From an uncultured Clostridia bacterium (GTDB taxonomy: Bacteria; Bacillota; Clostridia; UBA1381; UMGS1253), in the NCBI GenBank assembly GCA_934457145.1, contig CAKSHP010000002.1, positions 62,001 through 126,000 of the forward strand: 64,000 bases of DNA. Direction: 5' to 3'. Position 1 is the first letter of the stretch. Each line of letters begins with the position of its first letter. The position numbers and the translations under genes were made by a program. Below the pieces are notes generated by a model. The model did no database searches. It saw nothing but the letters and a program-made list of their open reading frames with translations, and was not told where the DNA came from. This document shows positions 44,129 to 52,634 of this stretch, piece after piece.

Positions 44129-45562
44129 TTATTCTTTTGGGGCATTTATTTTTTGTTCGAATTTGTTTTTCTCGGTTTTTTGAGGAATTTGCGTTGGGTA
44201 CACACCGTCAAAGCAAGCCTTGCAATAACCCGTACATTGATTGGTAACAGCAAGTTTATCAAGGTGCGCAGTACTTAAATAACCGAGACTGTCAACGCCG
44301 ATTATTTGTGCGATTTCTTCAACCGTGTGATGACAGGCAATAAGATTGTCTCTTGAATCTATATCCGTACCATAATAGCAGGGGTTTAAAAACGGCGGAG
44401 CCGAAGAACGCATATGAACCTCTGTTGCACCGGCTTCACGCAAAAGTTTAACAATTCTGGCGCAAGTTGTTCCTCTTACGATAGAATCATCAATTAAAAC
44501 AACTCTTTTCCCGCACACCTCACTTTTAACAACGTTAAGTTTTATTTTAACCTTATCTTCTCTTGTTTTTTGTCCGGGAGCAATAAAGGTTCTTCCGATA
44601 TATTTGTTTTTTATAAATCCTATGCCATATGGTATACCGGATTGTCTTGAATATCCTATTGCGGCATCTATTCCGGAATCGGGAACTCCGATTACGATAT
44701 CGGCATTAACCGGATGGTCAAGCGCCAAAAATGAACCGGCGCGAATACGCGCTTCGTGTACGGAGGCTCCGTCAATAATTGAGTCCGGACGTGCAAAATA
44801 TATATATTCAAACACGCATTGAGTCCGGGGCGCTTTATTTACATGGTCTGTTATTGATTTAACGCCGTCTTTATTAAATACTATTATTTCGCCGGGCTCA
44901 ACATCTCTTATATATTCTGCACCGACAGAATCAAGAGCGCATGTTTCAGAAGCTACTATATAACTGCCGTCAGAGGTTTTTCCGTAACAAAGAGGTCGAA
45001 ATCCGTTTTTATCGCGAACGGCAATAAGTTTTGAAGGCGACATAATAACAAGCGAAAATGCACCGACAAGCTTATCCATAGCGCGTCCTACAGCTTCTTC
45101 TATTGAAGTTGAATTAATTCTTTCTTTCGTTATAATATACGAAATAACTTCGGTATCGCTTGTTGTGTGAAAAATTGAACCGTTCAGTTCAAGTTCGCGT
45201 CTTAAATCTGATGAATTAACAAGATTGCCGTTATGTGCAAGTGCGGTGCGTCCTTTAACATGGTTTACGACAATCGGCTGTGCATTTAATCTTCCGTCGC
45301 TGCCGGTTGTACCGTAGCGCACATGCCCTATTGCCATGTTTCCTTCGCCGAGCTTATCTAAAATATTTGTGGTAAAAACATCGTTTACCAAGCCCACATC
45401 TTTGTAACTGTTAAAAACACCGTCGTCATTTACAACAATGCCGCAACTCTCCTGACCTCTGTGCTGCAAGGCAAATAATCCGTAATATACTGTTGCGCTG
45501 ACGTTTTGTTTTTGCGGCGCAAAAATTCCGAAAACACCACATTCTTCATGAATGTTACTCAT
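44129..45562 (-). CDS. purF: Amidophosphoribosyltransferase
   Basis: PurF commits PRPP to purine synthesis using glutamine. The N-terminus MSNIHEECGVFGIF implies removal of a seven-residue propeptide to expose the catalytic cysteine. The glutaminase motifs (GHVRYGTTGSD, LAHNGNLVNS, TSDTEVISYI) precede the phosphoribosyltransferase domain with VVLIDDSIVRGTTCARIV. Cysteines at TGYCKACFDGVYPTQIP and in the PRT domain suggest the 4Fe-4S cluster of the Bacillus type. AAGGAG precedes the ATG. Length 477. Confidence 0.97.
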   Translation of the reverse strand: MSNIHEECGVFGIFAPQKQNVSATVYYGLFALQHRGQESCGIVVNDDGVFNSYKDVGLVNDVFTTNILDKLGEGNMAIGHVRYGTTGSDGRLNAQPIVVNHVKGRTALAHNGNLVNSSDLRRELELNGSIFHTTSDTEVISYIITKERINSTSIEEAVGRAMDKLVGAFSLVIMSPSKLIAVRDKNGFRPLCYGKTSDGSYIVASETCALDSVGAEYIRDVEPGEIIVFNKDGVKSITDHVNKAPRTQCVFEYIYFARPDSIIDGASVHEARIRAGSFLALDHPVNADIVIGVPDSGIDAAIGYSRQSGIPYGIGFIKNKYIGRTFIAPGQKTREDKVKIKLNVVKSEVCGKRVVLIDDSIVRGTTCARIVKLLREAGATEVHMRSSAPPFLNPCYYGTDIDSRDNLIACHHTVEEIAQIIGVDSLGYLSTAHLDKLAVTNQCTGYCKACFDGVYPTQIPQKTEKNKFEQKINAPKE

Positions 45563-45590
45563 ATTTTATTCTCCTTAGAATTAGACTTTT

Positions 45591-46304
45591 TTAGTTATTG
45601 GCAGTAAGGCGGCGCATAACTTCGTTATATGCGTCTTCAACTCCGCCCATATCGCGGCGGAATCTGTCTTTGTCGAGTTTTTCGTTTGTATTGCTGTCCC
45701 AGAAACGGCATGTGTCCGGCGAAATTTCATCTGCCAAAACAATAGTTTGGTCATTGGTTTTGCCAAATTCTAATTTAAAGTCTACCAAAGTTATTGAAAG
45801 TTTTTTGAAATATTCTTTCAAAAGCTCATTAATTTTAAATGCCATATCGCAGATCAGCTGAATTTCTTCTTTTGTTGCAAGCTTTAAAGCAACTGCGTGA
45901 TATGAATTTATCAAAGGATCGCCGAGATCATCGTTTTTATATGAAAACTCAATTGTGGGTTCATCAAAAACAATTCCCTCTTCCACGCCGTAACGTTTTG
46001 AAAAAGAACCGGCACTTATATTTCTTATGATAACTTCAAGCGGAACAATAGACACTTTTTTAACAAGTGTATCACGCTCGGAAAGTTCTTTGACAAAATG
46101 AGTTTTTATGCCGTTTTGCTCAAGCATTTGCATAAGCATGTTGGACATACGGTTATTTACAACACCCTTACCGGAAATAGTACCCTTTTTTAATCCGTTA
46201 AATGCCGTTGCATCGTCCTTGTAAGAAACAATCACTAAATTTTCATCCTGTGTGGCAAATACTTTTTTTGCCTTTCCCTCATATAACTGCTGCAATTTTT
46301 CCAT
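45591..46304 (-). CDS. purC: SAICAR synthetase
   Basis: PurC condenses CAIR with aspartate. Motifs: [27 protein letters not shown] block, [29 protein letters not shown] and [15 protein letters not shown] prefer the second ATG (46304, AGAAAGG 11 bases upstream) because the first is only two bases from that site. 237 residues, normal. The 60-base gap to purE contains only a short GC-rich pairing (GCCCG/CGGGC), not a terminator. Confidence 0.96.
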   Translation of the reverse strand: MEKLQQLYEGKAKKVFATQDENLVIVSYKDDATAFNGLKKGTISGKGVVNNRMSNMLMQMLEQNGIKTHFVKELSERDTLVKKVSIVPLEVIIRNISAGSFSKRYGVEEGIVFDEPTIEFSYKNDDLGDPLINSYHAVALKLATKEEIQLICDMAFKINELLKEYFKKLSITLVDFKLEFGKTNDQTIVLADEISPDTCRFWDSNTNEKLDKDRFRRDMGGVEDAYNEVMRRLTANN

Positions 46305-46372
46305 AACTTTCATAACCTTTCTGCCCGGTTTTATCTCCGAATATCGGGCCTGTATTTAATCGAAGATTTATT

Positions 46373-46861
46373 TTATAAACTTTCGCTTAATTTTTTATCT
46401 TGCTCAAGTATTTTAAGTTCTTCTTCTTTTCTTTTTTCCAAAAGCTTTTTTGCAAGCGTCTCATCTTCTATGGCAAGCATCTGAAGCGCTAACAGCGCTG
46501 CATTTTTTGCTCCGTCAATAGCAACTGTTGCAACAGGTATGCCGGCAGGCATCTGAACAGTTGATAAAAGCGCATCAATTCCCTCCAATGCAGACGCCTT
46601 TATCGGTATACCGATAACCGGTAATGTTGTATTGGCTGCAATAGCTCCCGCAAGGTGAGCCGCTTTTCCTGCTGCAGCTATAATTACTCCAAAACCGTTT
46701 TTACGTGCATTTTGCGAAAATTCATGCGCTTGTTTAGGTGTTCTGTGTGCCGAAAAAATGTGTACTTCAAATTCGGCTCCATACTCTTTAAGCGTCGAAA
46801 CAGCACCTTGACATACACCCAAGTCACTGCTGCTGCCCATAATTAATGCAACTTTTTTCAT
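46373..46861 (-). CDS. purE: N5-carboxyaminoimidazole ribonucleotide mutase (class I-like PurE)
   Basis: First gene of the operon, 162 residues. Motifs: IMGSSSDLGVCQGAV, FSAHRTPKQAHEF, IIAAAGKAAHLAGAIAA and PVIGIPIKASALEGIDALLS. It shares the SAHRTP and AAAGKAAHL features of class I enzymes, which normally use N5-CAIR made by PurK; no purK is visible here. GGAGG precedes the ATG. Upstream lie the ZTP riboswitch, its terminator and a consensus promoter, so the whole operon should be controlled by Z nucleotides. Confidence 0.95.
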   Translation of the reverse strand: MKKVALIMGSSSDLGVCQGAVSTLKEYGAEFEVHIFSAHRTPKQAHEFSQNARKNGFGVIIAAAGKAAHLAGAIAANTTLPVIGIPIKASALEGIDALLSTVQMPAGIPVATVAIDGAKNAALLALQMLAIEDETLAKKLLEKRKEEELKILEQDKKLSESL

Positions 46862-46901
46862 ACAATTTCCTCCGTTTAGTTATACATTAAAAACAACAAA
46901 A

Positions 46902-46940
46902 GGGTAGCCTGATCCCTATAGCATAAGGATAAGGCTGCCC
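46902..46940 (-). terminator. ZTP-riboswitch terminator in the purE leader
   Basis: On the minus strand GGGCAGCCTTATCCTT (46940-46925) pairs with AGGGATCAGGCTACCC (46917-46902) with a few wobbles, followed by TTTTGTTGTTTTT. Its 5' arm overlaps the conserved CTGGGCA end of the riboswitch, so ligand binding and termination exclude each other. Confidence 0.9.
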
Positions 46941-47003
46941 AGACGGTCGACAATAAAATACGCTTTTTGCTCCCATGCGGTACTCCGCTTATCCGTCAGT
47001 TGC
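46935..47003 (-). promoter_or_regulatory. ZTP riboswitch (pfl motif)
   Basis: Read on the minus strand the element contains CAACTGACGGATAAG, a short GCGG/CCGC hairpin, ATGGGAGC, an A/T-rich linker and then CGACCGTCTGGGCAG. These match the two conserved halves of the ZTP riboswitch (ACUGRCGRA...GGGAGC and CCGNCUGGGCA). The class senses ZMP/ZTP, which accumulates when 10-formyl-THF limits the AICAR transformylase step. ZTP binding would block the overlapping terminator and turn the operon on. Confidence 0.92.
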
Positions 47004-47034
47004 AAAAAAAACAAATATTAAGTTTTACAATTTA

Positions 47035-47063
47035 ATTATATAGTTAATATTTAGTTTTGTCAA
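47035..47063 (-). promoter_or_regulatory. Consensus SigA promoter of the purine operon
   Basis: On the minus strand TTGACA (47063-47058) and TATAAT (47040-47035) with a 17-base spacer, a perfect consensus about 30 bases upstream of the riboswitch. Confidence 0.93.
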
Positions 47064-47123
47064 GAATTTTGTGAAACAAAATTTATTTTGTCTTCTTTAA
47101 TTTATTTAGTTATTTATAACAAT

Positions 47124-47154
47124 AAAACGCTTTTTCAGACAGAAAAAGCGTTTT
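47124..47154 (-). terminator. Terminator of gltA-tatD
   Basis: AAAACGCTTTTTC (47124-47136) pairs perfectly with GAAAAAGCGTTTT (47142-47154) over a 5-base loop, just after the tatD stop codon and before the pur promoter. Confidence 0.9.
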
Positions 47155-47158
47155 AAAT

Positions 47159-47926
47159 TCATTTTATGTTGAAAAATTTCTTGCCGTTTTCAAATGTTAT
47201 GCTGCAAAATTCATCAAAATCCATGTTTTTAAGTTCTGCAATTTTTTTTGCAACGTATCTTACATTTGAAGAATCATTTCTTTTTCCGCGAACAGGCTCG
47301 GGCGAAAGATACGGACTGTCTGTTTCAATTAAAATTCTGTCGGTCGGAACATATTTTGCAACTTCTGAAAGCTTAGATGCATTTTTAAAAGTAACAGGTC
47401 CCGCAAAAGAAATATACATTCCCATATCAAGAGCCTCTTTTGCCATTTCACGGCTCCCAGAAAAACAGTGAAACACTCCACCAGTCTCATTTACTTTACA
47501 TCGCTTTAAAATATCCATGCAGTCTTGATGTGCGTCTCTGTCATGAATTACAACCGGCAAATTTACGCTGCGGGCAAGTTCCATCTGAATTTCAAACCAT
47601 TTAATCTGATTTTCGCGTTTTGAAAAATCATAGTAGTAATCAAGACCTATCTCACCTATTGCTTTAACTTTTTCATGAGAGGAAAGCTTTCTTAATTCTT
47701 CAATATCGTCATATGTCATATTATCCGTATCATGTGGATGAACTCCTACTGCTGCATATATAAAATCATATTTTTCAGCGTAATTAACGGCTTTTTTTGA
47801 AGATAACATGTCGGCGCCTATATCCATCATCAAAGCAACGCCGCTGTCTTTTATTTTTTTTATGGCATCTTCTCTGTCTAAGTCAAATTTTTCGTCGTCA
47901 ATATGGGCATGGGTATCAAAAAGCAT
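47159..47926 (-). CDS. tatD: TatD family metal-dependent deoxyribonuclease
   Basis: The TIM-barrel hydrolase motifs are present: MLFDTHAHIDDEKF at the start (HxH), AIGEIGLDYYYDFSKRENQ with the bridging glutamate, PVVIHDRDAHQD, GVFHCFSGSREMA and ILIETDSPYLSPEPVRGKRN. Family members are 3'-5' DNases or related phosphoesterases. ATG 47926 (AAGGAG 12-13 bases upstream) is chosen because the family begins LFDTHAH; the longer frame would overlap gltA. It lies 17 bases after gltA and is probably co-transcribed. Confidence 0.93.
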   Translation of the reverse strand: MLFDTHAHIDDEKFDLDREDAIKKIKDSGVALMMDIGADMLSSKKAVNYAEKYDFIYAAVGVHPHDTDNMTYDDIEELRKLSSHEKVKAIGEIGLDYYYDFSKRENQIKWFEIQMELARSVNLPVVIHDRDAHQDCMDILKRCKVNETGGVFHCFSGSREMAKEALDMGMYISFAGPVTFKNASKLSEVAKYVPTDRILIETDSPYLSPEPVRGKRNDSSNVRYVAKKIAELKNMDFDEFCSITFENGKKFFNIK

Positions 47927-47943
47927 TTTTTTGTATATCTCCT

Positions 47944-49296
47944 TTATGCGCGGTCTTTTATACAAACATATTCTCTGCCGGAAATAACAGATTTATATGC
48001 CGGACGTATAATTCTTTTATTAACTGTTATCTCCTCTATTCTGTGCGCACACCATCCGGCAATTCTTGAAATTGCAAATATCGGAGTATAAAGCTCGGGA
48101 GGAATGTTTAGCATTTTATAAACAAATCCCGAATACATATCAACATTTGCACACATTGCCTTATCATTATGACAGATTGCGGCAAACAATTCCGGCGTAA
48201 GGCGTTCAATTGTATCATACAAATTAAATTCGTCCATCATATCGCATTCTGCCGCAAGCTCTTTGGCTTTTTCTTTTAAAAGCTTTTGTCTCGGGTCGGA
48301 AATGGTGTATATAGCATGTCCCATACCATAAACAAGACCGCTTTTATCATATGCATCATGTTTTAAAATTTTAATAATATGTTCTTTTATTTGCGACTCG
48401 TCTGAGATATCGGAAATGTTTTTCTTAAAATCTTCTATCATTCCCATAACTTTTGCATTTGCTCCGCCGTGTCGCGGACCTTTTAAGGAACCTATTGCTG
48501 CGGCAATGGCGCTGTATGTATCGGTTCCGGAAGACGAAAGAACTCTTGTGGCGAATGCAGAGTTGTTACCTCCGCCGTGCTCGGCGTGGATTATAAGCGC
48601 AAGGTCTAATATTTCGGCTTCCAGTCTTGTATATTTATTGTCCGGACGAATCATATATAAAAAGTTTTCAGCCGTCGACAAATTCTTTTGCGGTGCATGC
48701 AAATACAGGCTCTTGCCATCGTGATAATGCGCTTTTGCCTGATATCCGTATGCAGCCATTACAGGCATTCTTGCAATCAATTCTATCGACTGGCGGAAAA
48801 TATTTTCAAGGCTTGTATCATCAGGGTTGTCGTCATAAGAATAACTTGCCAGCACACATCTTGCAAGCTTGTTCATAATATCGCTGCTCGGTGCTTTTAA
48901 AATCATATCTTCCGTGAATCCGGGAGGTAGCTCACGAAAACTTGACAGAAGCGAATTAAAAGTGTCAAGCTGTTCTTTTGTCGGCAACTGACCTGTCAAA
49001 AGAAGATATGCAACCTCTTCATAGCCGAAACGGTCTTCTTTTTGACAAGCTTTAACAATATCGTAAACGTTTATTCCTCTGTATCTCAGTCTGCCTTCAC
49101 AAGGAATTTTTTCACCGTCATCAAACACGTATCCTTTAACATCGCCTATTGATGTAAGTCCTGCCATAACGCCGGAGCCGTCTTTTTTTCGAAGACCTCT
49201 TTGAACATCGTATTTTTCATAAAGCTCTCTCGGAAGAACATGATATGTTTTTTGCATATCGGAAAGCATAAATTCTTTATATGTTTTATCACTCAT
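47944..49296 (-). CDS. gltA: Citrate synthase
   Basis: The 450-residue protein has the citrate synthase pattern: LRYRGINVYDIV, YLLLTGQLPTKEQ, the catalytic histidine in IHAEHGGGNNSAFATR, SAIAAAIGSLKGPRHGGAN, YGMGHAIYTISDPR and the C-terminal GFVYKMLNIPPELYTPIFAISRIAGWCAHR with the conserved arginine. It forms citrate from oxaloacetate and acetyl-CoA. The extra N-terminal 40 residues (LPRELYEKYDVQRGLRKKDGS) are typical of a clostridial subtype. No aconitase or isocitrate dehydrogenase gene is adjacent. GGGG precedes the ATG. Confidence 0.95.
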   Translation of the reverse strand: MSDKTYKEFMLSDMQKTYHVLPRELYEKYDVQRGLRKKDGSGVMAGLTSIGDVKGYVFDDGEKIPCEGRLRYRGINVYDIVKACQKEDRFGYEEVAYLLLTGQLPTKEQLDTFNSLLSSFRELPPGFTEDMILKAPSSDIMNKLARCVLASYSYDDNPDDTSLENIFRQSIELIARMPVMAAYGYQAKAHYHDGKSLYLHAPQKNLSTAENFLYMIRPDNKYTRLEAEILDLALIIHAEHGGGNNSAFATRVLSSSGTDTYSAIAAAIGSLKGPRHGGANAKVMGMIEDFKKNISDISDESQIKEHIIKILKHDAYDKSGLVYGMGHAIYTISDPRQKLLKEKAKELAAECDMMDEFNLYDTIERLTPELFAAICHNDKAMCANVDMYSGFVYKMLNIPPELYTPIFAISRIAGWCAHRIEEITVNKRIIRPAYKSVISGREYVCIKDRA

Positions 49297-49356
49297 AAAT
49301 TATCATTCCCCTTGCAATTTAGATAACTTTTCGCATATTTTACAGCTGTTTTAATC

Positions 49357-49385
49357 AGTATAACACATCGCAAGAACAAATGCAA
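49357..49385 (-). promoter_or_regulatory. SigA-type promoter of gltA
   Basis: Minus strand TTGCAT (49385-49380) and TATACT (49362-49357) with a 17-base spacer, about 60 bases before gltA. The rest of 49297-49488 shows no further structure. Confidence 0.6.
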
Positions 49386-49488
49386 GTTTTTTTAACAAGA
49401 ATTGCATTTATGAGCGTTTTTGTGCGTTAATTGGGCATTTTTTTATAAAAACAGAATAATTTATATATCAATCTTGCATTTGTTGCTG

Positions 49489-49701
49489 TTAAATATTTTT
49501 AAGCTCATTTAAAATTTTATTAATTTTATCATCCGGCACTTTGCCTTTTGCAAGCTGGAGCAATTTTTGTATGCTCATTTTTTTAGCAAAGGAAAAAAGC
49601 GGAAAATTAAAATATTCTTTAAATTCATTTTGTAAAACTTTTTTTGCCTGGTTGTTTTTTAAAACTTCGCCAAGCGTAATATTATTATTTTTTAAGTCCA
49701 T
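49489..49701 (-). CDS. Small protein of unknown function (70 residues)
   Basis: The product is a soluble helical protein with a repeated theme: LGEVLKNNQAKKVLQNEF and then KKMSIQKLLQLAKGKVPDDKINKILNELKNI. The second half resembles a small three-helix motif seen at the ends of some clostridial proteins, which I cannot name. ATG 49701 has CGGAGC 6-7 bases upstream; a longer frame to 49734 has no binding site. It points toward gltA but has its own intervening promoter there. Confidence 0.6.
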   Translation of the reverse strand: MDLKNNNITLGEVLKNNQAKKVLQNEFKEYFNFPLFSFAKKMSIQKLLQLAKGKVPDDKINKILNELKNI

Positions 49702-49855
49702 AAAAAGCTCCGTTCCGCCGCCATGCACCGACATAAATATTCTCTTATCTGCACGCTAAGAAATGATAAGAGATTTTGGTTAATATATTATATAATTTTT
49801 ATCGCATAAAAATGATTTTATTTCAAATACTATTTTACGCAAGGAGGTGATTTTC

Positions 49856-50026
49856 ATGGCATGTAATAACGCAAATCAAAGCATTGGCTGCACAGTAACA
49901 CAGTGCAAAAACCATTGCGATTCACAAAACTATTGTTCCTTAGACAAAATCTTAGTCGGCACACACGAGGCTAACCCGACGGTTGACCAGTGCACAGACT
50001 GTAAGTCATTTCAGCGCAAAAACTAA
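49856..50026 (+). CDS. DUF1540 small cysteine-rich protein
   Basis: A strong AAGGAGGTGAT site precedes this 56-residue protein. Its eight cysteines sit in the DUF1540 arrangement: IGCTVTQCKNHCDSQNYCSL, then KILVG and finally DQCTDCKSFQRKN. These spacings suggest a zinc- or metal-binding knuckle. The domain is common in Clostridia and Bacilli spore formers and has no established function. The gene is short but codon use, binding site and family pattern all support it. Confidence 0.88.
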   Translation: MACNNANQSIGCTVTQCKNHCDSQNYCSLDKILVGTHEANPTVDQCTDCKSFQRKN

Positions 50027-50047
50027 CCTGCAAATTATTTGATTTAA

Positions 50048-50095
50048 ATGACAAACATATGTGTAACAGAATTATACATATGTTTGTCATAATTT
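50048..50095 (+). terminator. Terminator of the DUF1540 gene
   Basis: ATGACAAACATATGT (50048-50062) pairs perfectly with ACATATGTTTGTCAT (50076-50090), followed by AATTTT. Confidence 0.8.
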
Positions 50096-50128
50096 TCATG
50101 TTTTACAAAAATAGTTTTTCTGTTTATT

Positions 50129-50163
50129 AAAACGAAGATGCGTATTTTTCGCATCTTTGTTTT
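50129..50163 (+). terminator. Second hairpin before the DMT gene
   Basis: AAAACGAAGATGCG (50129-50142) pairs with CGCATCTTTGTTTT (50150-50163) with one wobble. It ends 36 bases before the next start codon, so it may be either a second terminator or a leader attenuator. Confidence 0.65.
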
Positions 50164-50198
50164 ACATATATATTTTGTCCTGTAAGGAGGAAGATACA

Positions 50199-50630
50199 AT
50201 GCTTGGAGCAATATTTTCAATAATTGCCGGCGCTGCAATGAGTATCCAGGGAGTGTTTAACACAAGACTGTCTGAAAAAATAGGCCTTTATGAATCAAAC
50301 ACCTTTGTACAGCTCACAGCCTTTGTTGTGTCGCTTATAGTTATGCTTATATTCGGAAAGGGAAATTTTTTTTCTTTCACACAGGTAAATCCGCTCTATC
50401 TTACCGGCGGATTAATAGGAGTTGTTATAACGGTTACCGTTATGCTGGCAATAGGAAACCTCTCCCCGACTGTTGCAATAAGCATAATACTGATTTCTCA
50501 ACTTATCGTTGCTGCGCTGATAGACATATTCGGCCTGTTTGAAACAAAACAGGTTACGTTTCATTTTTCCAAAATCATAGGAATTGCACTTATGATTGCC
50601 GGGGTTGTGGTGTTTAAGCTAAAAGGTTAG
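50199..50630 (+). CDS. DMT-type small transporter, DUF606/YdcZ family
   Basis: This 143-residue membrane protein has four to five helices and begins MLGAIFSIIAGAAMSIQGVFNTRLSEKIG, read here as two pieces, with the family motifs GVFNTRL, FVVSLIVMLIFGKG, GGLIGVVITVTVMLAIG, SPTVAISIILISQLIVAALID and a final IIGIALMIAGVVVFK. Family members are half-size drug/metabolite transporter proteins of unknown substrate that probably dimerise. ATG 50199 has AAGGAGG eight bases upstream. Its 3' end overlaps the convergent M42 gene by 12 bases. Confidence 0.88.
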   Translation: MLGAIFSIIAGAAMSIQGVFNTRLSEKIGLYESNTFVQLTAFVVSLIVMLIFGKGNFFSFTQVNPLYLTGGLIGVVITVTVMLAIGNLSPTVAISIILISQLIVAALIDIFGLFETKQVTFHFSKIIGIALMIAGVVVFKLKG

Positions 50631-51581
50631 CTGCATCTTAGCAATTTCCAGAGAGGCTTTCAAAAACTCTGAAATATTGTTTTTTTGCGCCAAACAGTAA
50701 ACGTCATCGCTGTAACGAATCGGCAAACAAACACATGCGGTTTTAAGACCTGTGTGCTCCCACACCGCTCCTGCCTGTGAGCTTTTTTTAACATCTGCAA
50801 CCAGGGTAAATTTTATTTTTTTATCACTTAATATTTCTTTTATTTCATTTAAAAGTGTTTTGTCACAGATAAAAGACGGATCTTTCACATTAATTATAGC
50901 GCCCGCATCATCTTTTATATTTTTATCGTTTACCGCACAGCACTCAGATGAAATAATATAATCGGCATCAATTGCCTCCGCAGCAGCTTTTACACCTTTA
51001 TTACCCTCTTCGCCTCTTGTGGCAAAAATAAAATATAAATCATTATCGTTGTTTTTAATATTTTTTATTGCGTCACACAGCGCATAAACACAAAATTTGC
51101 TGCTGCCGGCAGAGGTTATAACCTTATTATTATTTTCAACATATCTCGGCTCAAAAGAAAAAACATCACCGATTTCAATATTTTTTTCAATTTCGCTGAT
51201 ATCAGAAAAAACTGTATCAATATATAAATCCGAAAATTTAAGTTCGTTTAGATTTTTGTTTTCACATTTTACAATACCGAAAACCGAATTTTTGAACATA
51301 ACGGCACAATTAAGATAAGTTTCCGCTTCTTTATGTCCGATTCCCGAAAATCTTATTTTTCCGCTTTTTTCTATGAAAGTAACAAGTCCGCCGCATTCAT
51401 CCATCGGCGTGCAAAAGAGAATCCTTTTTGCAGTTCCCTTTTTATGAACAATAACATTACCTATATTATCAACTTTAACTTCATCGGCAAAATCCTTAAC
51501 TTCTTTGCAAATCAAAGAAGCAAGACCATTTTCGTGTGCGGAAACCGAGCTTGTTAAACATAATGTTTTTAAAAATTCCAT
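50619..51581 (-). CDS. M42 peptidase homologue lacking metal ligands (probable pseudoenzyme)
   Basis: The 320-residue protein is clearly homologous to the two M42 proteins encoded upstream in the same operon, including the N-terminal LCLTSSVSAHENGLASLI and ATRGEEGNKGVKAA. Key residues are changed. The His of AHMDE is Pro (TPMDECGG). The Asp of LDDR/LDNR falls in a SAGSSKF segment with no Asp. The metal Asp of the VLEAT/VIDVT region reads SSECCA. The last His in RYLHS/KYMHT is replaced (RYSDD). The Glu-Glu pair remains. A dinuclear metal site is therefore unlikely. It may be a regulatory subunit of a mixed M42 assembly or a decaying paralogue; the open, unbroken frame argues for selection. Confidence 0.85.
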   Translation of the reverse strand: MEFLKTLCLTSSVSAHENGLASLICKEVKDFADEVKVDNIGNVIVHKKGTAKRILFCTPMDECGGLVTFIEKSGKIRFSGIGHKEAETYLNCAVMFKNSVFGIVKCENKNLNELKFSDLYIDTVFSDISEIEKNIEIGDVFSFEPRYVENNNKVITSAGSSKFCVYALCDAIKNIKNNDNDLYFIFATRGEEGNKGVKAAAEAIDADYIISSECCAVNDKNIKDDAGAIINVKDPSFICDKTLLNEIKEILSDKKIKFTLVADVKKSSQAGAVWEHTGLKTACVCLPIRYSDDVYCLAQKNNISEFLKASLEIAKMQLTF

Positions 51582-51611
51582 AATAATCTCCTTTTTGCAA
51601 AAATTTGTGTA

Positions 51612-52634
51612 TTAGCCTAATATTTTATCAGCGCTTTTTAAAAATTCCTCAGAAAGCATGCAAACTGCTTCAAAGTCAGATTTACTTATTATTCCGACAG
51701 GAGAATGAAGATATCGGCAAGGCACGGAAAGTGCAGCTGTGCACACCCCGCCGTTTGCCAACTGAACGGCTCTTGCATCATTTCCGCCGGAGGTTGTTCT
51801 TTTATACTGCACGCTTATATTTTTTTTCTTTGCCATATTGTAAAGAGCTTTTGTAAAATCGACATCGGAATATGAACCGTTGTCCTTAATCGAAAGTGCC
51901 GCTCCTCCGCTGAGATTTGTTACTTCAAGGTAATCTTTAACACCGGATACATCACTGCACGTTGTTGCTTCCAAAACAAGCGCTGCATCAGGTTTTATAT
52001 AATTTGCCGCAATAACGGCGCCTCTTGTTCCAACCTCTTCCTGAACGGTAAAAGAAAAATAAACATCATAACAGTATCTTTTTTTTATAAGTTCTGTCAA
52101 AGCGGCACATCCGCATCTGTCATCAAGCGCTTTGCCTTTAAAACATCTTCCTTCAGCAATGCTTGAAAAATCCGACTTAAATGAAACATAATTGCCCACA
52201 GATACTTTTTTTGCAGCCTCCGCATAATCGACAGCTCCTATATCTATTACAAGGTCTGAAACTTTTGTAACACTTTCGCGTTCACTTTTGTTTTGAAGAT
52301 GTATCGCCTTAAGCCCTATAACTCCCAAAGTGCGGTTGTTTCCAACCTCTACGCGTTTTGTCGGCAGTATTCTTTCATCAATTCCGCCAACGGTTTTAAA
52401 TTTTAAGTATCCGTCGTCTGTTATTTTGGAAACAATTAAACCGACTTCGTCCATATGTGCGGCAATCATTATTTTCTTTGCACTGCTTTTTCCTTTCACA
52501 TACGCAATCAAATTTCCCATTATATCAATTTTTATTTCATCTGCATACGGGCGTATTTTATCTAAGATAAAATTTCTCACAGTTTCCTCATCGCCGCTTA
52601 CTGCATTTAAATTGCATAATTCTTCTAAAACCAT
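51612..52634 (-). CDS. M42 family metallo-aminopeptidase
   Basis: Canonical motifs of TET-type aminopeptidases are present: IAAHMDEVGLIVS, KALDDRCGCAAL, SFTVQEEVGTRGA, LVLEATTCSDV and VPCRYLHSPVG, giving all five metal ligands and the catalytic glutamate. The 340-residue length is normal. These cytosolic enzymes form large dodecameric tetrahedra that degrade peptides. The ATG at 52634 has GGGAGGG upstream and overlaps the previous M42 gene by 10 bases. The degenerate paralogue follows 30 bases downstream. Confidence 0.93.
   Translation of the reverse strand: MVLEELCNLNAVSGDEETVRNFILDKIRPYADEIKIDIMGNLIAYVKGKSSAKKIMIAAHMDEVGLIVSKITDDGYLKFKTVGGIDERILPTKRVEVGNNRTLGVIGLKAIHLQNKSERESVTKVSDLVIDIGAVDYAEAAKKVSVGNYVSFKSDFSSIAEGRCFKGKALDDRCGCAALTELIKKRYCYDVYFSFTVQEEVGTRGAVIAANYIKPDAALVLEATTCSDVSGVKDYLEVTNLSGGAALSIKDNGSYSDVDFTKALYNMAKKKNISVQYKRTTSGGNDARAVQLANGGVCTAALSVPCRYLHSPVGIISKSDFEAVCMLSEEFLKSADKILG

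Noticed and set aside
46314..46372. GCCCG/CGGGC pairing between purE and purC
   Set aside because: The stem has only five pairs and no U-run, so it is not called a terminator.
47927..47965. Longer tatD start
   Set aside because: It would overlap gltA and place residues before the conserved LFDTHAH start.
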